DNA from: Malikia sp.
Lineage (GTDB): Bacteria > Pseudomonadota > Gammaproteobacteria > Burkholderiales > Burkholderiaceae_C
Direction: 5' to 3'
DNA length: 53,076 nucleotides
NCBI RefSeq assembly: GCF_028687635.1
Contig: NZ_JAQTZS010000017.1
Coordinates: 1-53,076, forward strand
The notes under the pieces are model-generated. The model searched no databases. It saw only the letters and a list, made by a program, of their open reading frames with translations, and was not told where the DNA came from. The translations under genes were made by a program, and so were the position numbers. This document shows positions 48,305-53,076 of this stretch, in pieces. Position 1 is the stretch's first letter, and each line of letters opens with the position of its first letter.

Positions 48305-49656
48305 GCCACGAACTCCATTTGTGGACAGGTGGCAGGAAGGTCGCCGTCATCTCCCACGAGGCCAAGGACGACCAATGGTCCATGGCATACGACGAGGCCT
48401 GGGCTGCCGACCCGCGGTCGTTCCCGCTCTCACCGGCCCTGCCCATCGTTTCTCTGGAGGCGGGCTATTCGTCGAATACCCTGAAACGCTTCATCGAGCA
48501 TCTGCTGCCGGAAGGCCGGGCGCTGGATGTCGCGGTGGCTTACAACGGTCTCGCCAAATCCAATGTGTTCGGTCTGATTCGCGCGCTCGGTGCCGAAACG
48601 GCAGGCGCCCTGCGATTCACTGCCGATGCGGCCGACATCGCGCCCGATGATGACCCCGCTCCACGCGAGATCACGCTGCAGGAACTGGATCAGCGCATTG
48701 CCCGGCACGAACAACTGCCGCTGACCGTCTGGGACGGCAAGGTCCGCATGTCGGTGGCCGGCCTGCAGGACAAGTTGCTCGTCTACCTCGACCGTCCGGT
48801 GGCAGAGGACGGGCGGCTGTTCCTGGTCGATGGCAAGCGCCTGGCATCGACCCACATCCTCAAGCCCGACACCGCCCAGGCCAGAACCCCCCATCTGGCC
48901 GTCAACGAGCATTTCTGCATGTCCTTGGCCCGCCAAATGGGCCTGCCGGCTGCGGAAGTCAGCCTGCTGCGAACGCCTCGCCCCGTGCTCGTGGTGCGCC
49001 GGTTCGACCGCGAGGTGCAGGGCTCCGGCAACCAGACCCGGGTCCAGCGGCTACACATCATCGATACCTGCCAGGCCTGTGACCTTCCAGTCAGCTACAA
49101 GTACGAGCGCAACCTCGGCAGCGCGCCGGCGATCCGCCATATCCGCGATGGCGTGAGTTTCGAGCGGCTGTTCCATTGTGCCAATCTGACCAGCAACAAG
49201 GCCGCCGCCCGGCTCACGATGTTGCGCTGGGCACTGTTCCAGTTCCTGATCGGCAACAGCGACGCGCACGGCAAGAACTTCTCCTTACTCGTGCGGCCAG
49301 GCGGACTGCTCGAACCCGCCGAATGGTACGACCTGGTCAGCGTGCTGCAGTACGACGGCTTCGACACGGAGCTGGCCATGGCCTATGGCGACGTGTTCGC
49401 GCATGACGAGGTTTCCGCCTTCGCGCTGGCCGATTTCGCCACACGCTGCGGCATCGACCGCAAGCTCATGCGGCGCGAAGGGCAGCGACTGGCCAAGCTC
49501 GCGATCCAGGCTGCCGCCCCGCAGGCTGAATCAGACCTCTATCTGGCCGATGAGCGGCCGTTCATCCAAGGCATCGCCACCTTTGTGACGCAGCAGGCGC
49601 TGCGACTGTCGAAGCTTGTCAGCGATGCCGCGGCCATCAAGGCCGACTATCTTTGA
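48301..49656 (+). CDS. hipA: HipA-type serine/threonine kinase toxin
   Basis: A 451-residue kinase of the HipA family, which in E. coli phosphorylates glutamyl-tRNA synthetase and causes growth arrest. The N-terminal part has [16 protein letters not shown]; the ATP-loop motif [13 protein letters not shown] is near 155; the catalytic loop is [13 protein letters not shown] with Asp321 and Asn326; the [10 protein letters not shown] segment is the metal-binding position. The gene is intact and directly follows hipB. Confidence 0.93.
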   Translation: MSHELHLWTGGRKVAVISHEAKDDQWSMAYDEAWAADPRSFPLSPALPIVSLEAGYSSNTLKRFIEHLLPEGRALDVAVAYNGLAKSNVFGLIRALGAETAGALRFTADAADIAPDDDPAPREITLQELDQRIARHEQLPLTVWDGKVRMSVAGLQDKLLVYLDRPVAEDGRLFLVDGKRLASTHILKPDTAQARTPHLAVNEHFCMSLARQMGLPAAEVSLLRTPRPVLVVRRFDREVQGSGNQTRVQRLHIIDTCQACDLPVSYKYERNLGSAPAIRHIRDGVSFERLFHCANLTSNKAAARLTMLRWALFQFLIGNSDAHGKNFSLLVRPGGLLEPAEWYDLVSVLQYDGFDTELAMAYGDVFAHDEVSAFALADFATRCGIDRKLMRREGQRLAKLAIQAAAPQAESDLYLADERPFIQGIATFVTQQALRLSKLVSDAAAIKADYL

Positions 49657-49666
49657 TAGCTTATCC

Positions 49667-51034
49667 ATGATCCACGGCCAAACCCTAGCAGCCTGGTACG
49701 CCAGCCACCCGCTGATCCGCGACCTGATCGCTCTGCGCGAAACCAGCTGGTTCAACCCGGCCATCGCACCCGCCGCCACCGCGCTGGCCGATGTCGGGCT
49801 CGGGGCGGGGGATGTCGCGCAGGCCAGCGCGCGGCTGCAGCGCTTCGCGCCCTATATCGCCAAGGTCTTTCCGCAAACCGCTGCGGCGGGCGGGCTGATC
49901 GAGTCGGGCATCAGGCCCTTGCCACGCCTGCAGCGCCTGCTGCTGGACGATGCCGGTTTGCCCGCCAGCGGCTCGCTGTGGCTCAAGCAGGACAACGAGC
50001 TGCCGATCTCCGGCTCGATCAAGGCGCGCGGCGGCATCCACGAGGTGCTCAAGCATGCCGAGGACCTCGCGCTGCAGGCTGGGCTGATCCGCCCCGGCGA
50101 CAACTACGAGGCGCTGGCGAGCGACGCCGCGCGCCAGTTCTTCGGCCAATACAAGATCGCCGTCGGCTCCACCGGCAACCTCGGGCTGTCGATCGGCATC
50201 ATGAGCGCCCAGCTCGGCTTCCAGGCAACCGTCCACATGTCGTCGGACGCGCGGCAATGGAAGAAGGACAGGCTGCGCGCCAGCGGCGTGAGCGTGGTCG
50301 AGTACGCCTCGGACTACAGCGTCGCGGTGGAGCAGGGGCGCCGGCAGGCCGAGTCCGACCCCAGCTGCTATTTCGTCGACGACGAGAACTCGCCCCACCT
50401 GTTCCTGGGCTACGCGGTGGCGGCGGAACGGCTCAAGCAGCAGTTCGACCAGGCCGGCGTGCGGGTCGACGCGGATCATCCGCTGTTCGTCTACCTGCCC
50501 TGCGGCGTGGGCGGCGGGCCGGGCGGGGTCGCCTTCGGGCTCAAGCTGGCCTTCGGCAACGCGGTGCACTGCCTCTTCGCCGAGCCGACCCACTCGCCCT
50601 GCATGCTGCTGGGCGTCCATACCGGGCTGCACGACGCGGTCAGCGTGCAGGAGTTCGGCATCGACAACGTGACGGCAGCCGACGGACTGGCGGTGGGCCG
50701 GCCATCGGGCTTCGTCGGCCGGGCCATGCAGCGCCTGATCGACGGCTATTACACCGTCGCGGACGAGGAACTGTTCCGGCTGCTGGCACTGGCGCACCGG
50801 GAGGAGGGCATCAGGCTGGAACCCTCGGCGCTGGCGGGAATGCCGGGCATGGTGCGGGTGCTGCGCGACCGGGACTATCTGGAGCGCATCGGCGTCACCC
50901 CGGTGCGGCTGGCGAATGCAACGCATCTGGTCTGGGGGACGGGCGGGAGCATGGTGCCGGAGGGGGAGTTTGCGGCGTATGTCGAGAGGGGGATGAACGT
51001 AGAGCGGGAGCGGTCAGGAAGAGGGATTTTCTGA
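49667..51034 (+). CDS. dsdA: D-serine dehydratase
   Basis: A 455-residue fold-type II PLP enzyme that turns D-serine into pyruvate and ammonia. The PLP lysine is in [14 protein letters not shown], the glycine loop is [12 protein letters not shown], and [19 protein letters not shown] is the phosphate-binding segment, all as in DsdA. The ATG at 49667 ([10 protein letters not shown]) lies 10 bases after the hipA stop, so the gene could be read through from hipBA. No dsdC or transporter is next to it. Confidence 0.94.
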   Translation: MIHGQTLAAWYASHPLIRDLIALRETSWFNPAIAPAATALADVGLGAGDVAQASARLQRFAPYIAKVFPQTAAAGGLIESGIRPLPRLQRLLLDDAGLPASGSLWLKQDNELPISGSIKARGGIHEVLKHAEDLALQAGLIRPGDNYEALASDAARQFFGQYKIAVGSTGNLGLSIGIMSAQLGFQATVHMSSDARQWKKDRLRASGVSVVEYASDYSVAVEQGRRQAESDPSCYFVDDENSPHLFLGYAVAAERLKQQFDQAGVRVDADHPLFVYLPCGVGGGPGGVAFGLKLAFGNAVHCLFAEPTHSPCMLLGVHTGLHDAVSVQEFGIDNVTAADGLAVGRPSGFVGRAMQRLIDGYYTVADEELFRLLALAHREEGIRLEPSALAGMPGMVRVLRDRDYLERIGVTPVRLANATHLVWGTGGSMVPEGEFAAYVERGMNVERERSGRGIF

Positions 51035-51262
51035 CGCAGTGGTGGAATTCCGTGCTTGTTCGAGTAATCCAGCTTCCAGCAAGGTTTGCATCATGAAAGA
51101 CCGCTTTCGATCGCATGCGATCTTCTGCTCAGTTCAGGTGAGCGCCTAGTTCGCAGCGGCTTCGGCCATTCACGCCATGGGACTCAATAGGGCACACATG
51201 GCCATATGTGATCAGTCAAACTACTTCGTTTAACTGACCTTCAATAACCAAAAGATACAGAT
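51035..51262. other. Non-coding spacer with imperfect hairpins
   Basis: About 230 bases where base composition falls towards the AT-rich gene on the right. It contains CACAT-GGCCAT-ATGTG near 51195 and an imperfect CAGTCAAAC/GTTTAACTG hairpin near 51215-51235, either of which could end the minus-strand ATPase transcript. No gene is seen. Confidence 0.4.
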
Positions 51263-52732
51263 TTAGGCTTCAATGAGTCGTCGTGCGTGCGTTGCTAAGT
51301 CTTGACAATAGGCTCGATTCGCCCGTATCCAGAGCGCAAGAAATGCACCTCGAACTATGGCTTCTGAAACAAAACCTATCTTTATTCCCACTTGGTTGAA
51401 GATAAGGTGCGGATCGCGATTCGTTCGCGAGACCTCGTCGATGATACGTCGCACTAACTCCTGCGCCTCCGGTGCGCGCTGACAGGAAACAGTGAGAATC
51501 GCTAGGTCCTCGTTGAGGCGTTCACGAACGTCATCAAAGACGGCAAGCTCGGGCTGAGTTCCTGGAAGCCGAATTACTCCGGCAGTGCGATCCTCAAATT
51601 GGGTAGAGTCACCGTCGATCACGCACAGGGACTTGAACGTGATAGCTGGATTCGCGGTATGGCTTCGGTGTGTCGCGACGGCATTTCCGTCGCCGTGTAC
51701 CGCATGGACTTCGACTTGATCATAGTCAGCTGCGAGTATTTCCCGAAGAATCGCATCAACCCAGGCCTTAGCAAACTCATCTTCTACAAAGATAGCGAGT
51801 TTTTTGTCAACTCGGCCAGAAACAGCTCGAAGCGCCTCCACGGACAGTTTCCCTTGCCGAAGACGGCCGTCGATAGATGCCCAGATTGCCTCATTTGGCA
51901 AAGGCGAAAGCGCGTAATCACTGTGCGTTGTGAAGATAGTTTGGATCGACTTACGCTCAGCTACGTCAATCAGGTACTCAACCATACGCTGCGTCGCGAC
52001 GGGATGGAGTCCGTTTTCAATCTCCTCGATCAAGATCAGACTGTTCTGGGGGGCCTGTTCGATTCGCGTAACCATACGGATGATCGAGGATTCACCTGCT
52101 CCAAAGTGAAATTCAGAATAGTTATTTATACCAGAACGGCCAACGAGAAACGAGTCGTCAAATCCATACTTCGTCACCCGATAGTCTGCAACAGACTTGC
52201 CGAGGATGTGCTCGACTTGAGTAGCAACAGCTGAATCTAAAGGTGACAACGGAGGCCTGTGAACGTAGGTTGATCGCATGAGTGCCTTGTAACGGGTCTT
52301 CTCACCAGCGGGAACAGTACGCTCAATTCCAAAGAACAATACTTCACGATCTGCGACATCACTCCGTACCCACTTCGCCTGTCGAAAATTTGATGTACGC
52401 TTAATCAGTTGTCGCGGGTTTGCTTGCTTATCAATTAGTTCATACTCGACGCGCCACCCTGCCATCGACTCATCCCCCACGGTGCTTTTTGGGAAAAAAG
52501 TCCCCGGCTTAATTGGTTTGTAAGCACAGCCAGCAGCTCCCAATACTGCAGACTTTCCACTTCCATTGGGACCAATCAGTGCGGTGACTGGAAAGTCAAA
52601 TGTGATGTCCTCGCCTTCAAAGCCACGAATACGCACGATGCTAGCCTTGAAAAGATACCGCCCATAGTCTTGGCGGCGGACTTTTTCCAACAGTTGAGTC
52701 TTCGTGGAATCTCGAATTTCGCTGAAAGGCAT
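51263..52732 (-). CDS. OLD-like ATPase with TOPRIM nuclease domain
   Basis: A 489-residue protein. The N-terminal ATPase has IRGFEG, Walker A GPNGSGKS (54-61), the signature FGAGESS (210-216), Walker B LILIEEIENGLHP (232-244) and TTHSDYAL (268-275). The C-terminal half has FVEDEFAK (Glu317) and CVIDGDS (Asp373, Asp375), the TOPRIM nuclease pattern of OLD-family proteins. No UvrD-like helicase (GajB) is next to it, so it is not a standard Gabija pair. It is AT-richer than the host genes and sits beside an IS630 remnant, suggesting transfer. Anti-phage function is inferred. Confidence 0.82.
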   Translation of the reverse strand: MPFSEIRDSTKTQLLEKVRRQDYGRYLFKASIVRIRGFEGEDITFDFPVTALIGPNGSGKSAVLGAAGCAYKPIKPGTFFPKSTVGDESMAGWRVEYELIDKQANPRQLIKRTSNFRQAKWVRSDVADREVLFFGIERTVPAGEKTRYKALMRSTYVHRPPLSPLDSAVATQVEHILGKSVADYRVTKYGFDDSFLVGRSGINNYSEFHFGAGESSIIRMVTRIEQAPQNSLILIEEIENGLHPVATQRMVEYLIDVAERKSIQTIFTTHSDYALSPLPNEAIWASIDGRLRQGKLSVEALRAVSGRVDKKLAIFVEDEFAKAWVDAILREILAADYDQVEVHAVHGDGNAVATHRSHTANPAITFKSLCVIDGDSTQFEDRTAGVIRLPGTQPELAVFDDVRERLNEDLAILTVSCQRAPEAQELVRRIIDEVSRTNRDPHLIFNQVGIKIGFVSEAIVRGAFLALWIRANRAYCQDLATHARRLIEA

Positions 52733-52885
52733 TTACGTTCTTGATGTGGTTGATCGTGCGAAGAAGTGTACCGATTCTAAATCAGTCGGCTGTAGCAGGA
52801 CCTACGCTTTCTCCCATGTGGACTGATCATTGACCACAGCGAGTGAGGTCTTAACCGGTAAGTTAGCCAGCATAAGTTAATCGAG

Positions 52886-53076
52886 TCAGAACTCCATTTT
52901 GAATTGACTGCCAAAGTGCTCGAACACGTGTTCAACGGCCCGCTCCAGCTCCTCCTTGGTCCGGCGCTTGACCTCCATCCAGCGGTGCTTCATCAGCCGC
53001 CACATCGTCTCGATGCGGTTGAGCTCCGGGCTGTAGGGCGAGAGGAACTCGAACGTGACGCCTTGCTTTTCCAGCA
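52886..53076 (-). CDS. IS630-family transposase, C-terminal part
   Basis: The minus-strand frame enters at the right edge and stops at 52886-52888. The 62 visible residues include LSPYSPELNRIETMWRLMK, the end of the DDE_3 domain with the catalytic Glu in NRIE, typical for IS630 transposases. The N-terminal part lies outside the window. Base composition is high again, unlike the neighbouring ATPase gene. The inverted repeat at the left end of the element could not be placed with confidence. Confidence 0.9.
   Translation of the reverse strand, partial: LEKQGVTFEFLSPYSPELNRIETMWRLMKHRWMEVKRRTKEELERAVEHVFEHFGSQFKMEF
52886..53076 (-). mobile_element. IS630-type insertion sequence, partial
   Basis: The element is marked by the transposase end at the right edge. 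Its left boundary is probably a little before 52886, in the stretch with two TAACTTA-like repeats (about 52858-52880 on the plus strand), but no terminal repeat can be proved without the other end. Confidence 0.7.

Noticed and set aside
51263-53076. Complete Gabija (GajAB) system
   Set aside because: Only the ATPase-TOPRIM part is present; the neighbours are dsdA and an IS630 transposase and no UvrD-like helicase is in the window.

Overview
The window is about 53 kb of high-GC chromosome with almost no spacer DNA. Gene content and order suggest a betaproteobacterium of the order Burkholderiales: purE-purK followed by a Sua5-type gene, minCDE, a CopI-like cupredoxin beside copRS, and CcoG. The CopI-like protein is reminiscent of the Rubrivivax/Leptothrix side of the order. 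The species call is inference. The window opens inside purC and closes inside an IS630-type transposase gene.

Bases 1-19,000 are mostly housekeeping: purC (partial), a Gph-type phosphatase, a chemoreceptor followed by a trypsin-like peptidase, gdhA with upstream NtrC-like sites, pyruvate carboxylase, tRNA-Phe(GAA), a YkgJ-type protein, a CnoX/YbbN-like thioredoxin, the overlapping purE-purK-sua5 operon, an uncharacterised three-gene DUF2589 operon, two YXWGXW lipoproteins and minCDE. Bases 19,300-27,850 hold copZ/copA (copper chaperone and exporter), a divergent Hsp70 with its own DnaJ, the overlapping pncA-pncB NAD salvage pair and a HAD phosphatase.

Bases 27,823-29,782 are a rearranged island. 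A hicAB toxin-antitoxin pair sits in the remains of a tandem duplication that copied the tail of the HAD gene, a small gene, hicAB and the start of a GNAT gene, and then partly decayed. Next comes an AT-richer gene joining an ABC-type ATPase to a DUF4435/TOPRIM domain, like a fused PARIS AriAB defence protein. After an aminotransferase, a TauE-type permease and an ankyrin protein comes a copper-resistance locus (34,457-42,035). It has copRS transcribed away from a TolC-like protein, a Tat-exported multicopper oxidase, a CopI-like cupredoxin, a DUF411 protein and a CusF-like protein, with a CopR-box-like site in the divergent promoter. ccoG, a copper/iron-sulfur assembly factor for cbb3 oxidase, converges on it.

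The last part holds a MocR regulator, a three-domain ACP / acyl-AMP ligase / acyltransferase fusion, a UMF1-type MFS transporter, a hipBA pair with a clear palindromic operator, D-serine dehydratase, and at the right edge a second AT-rich ATPase-TOPRIM gene (OLD-like) next to the truncated IS630 gene. The accessory genes most worth following are the two ATPase-TOPRIM genes, the duplicated hicAB island and the DUF2589 operon.
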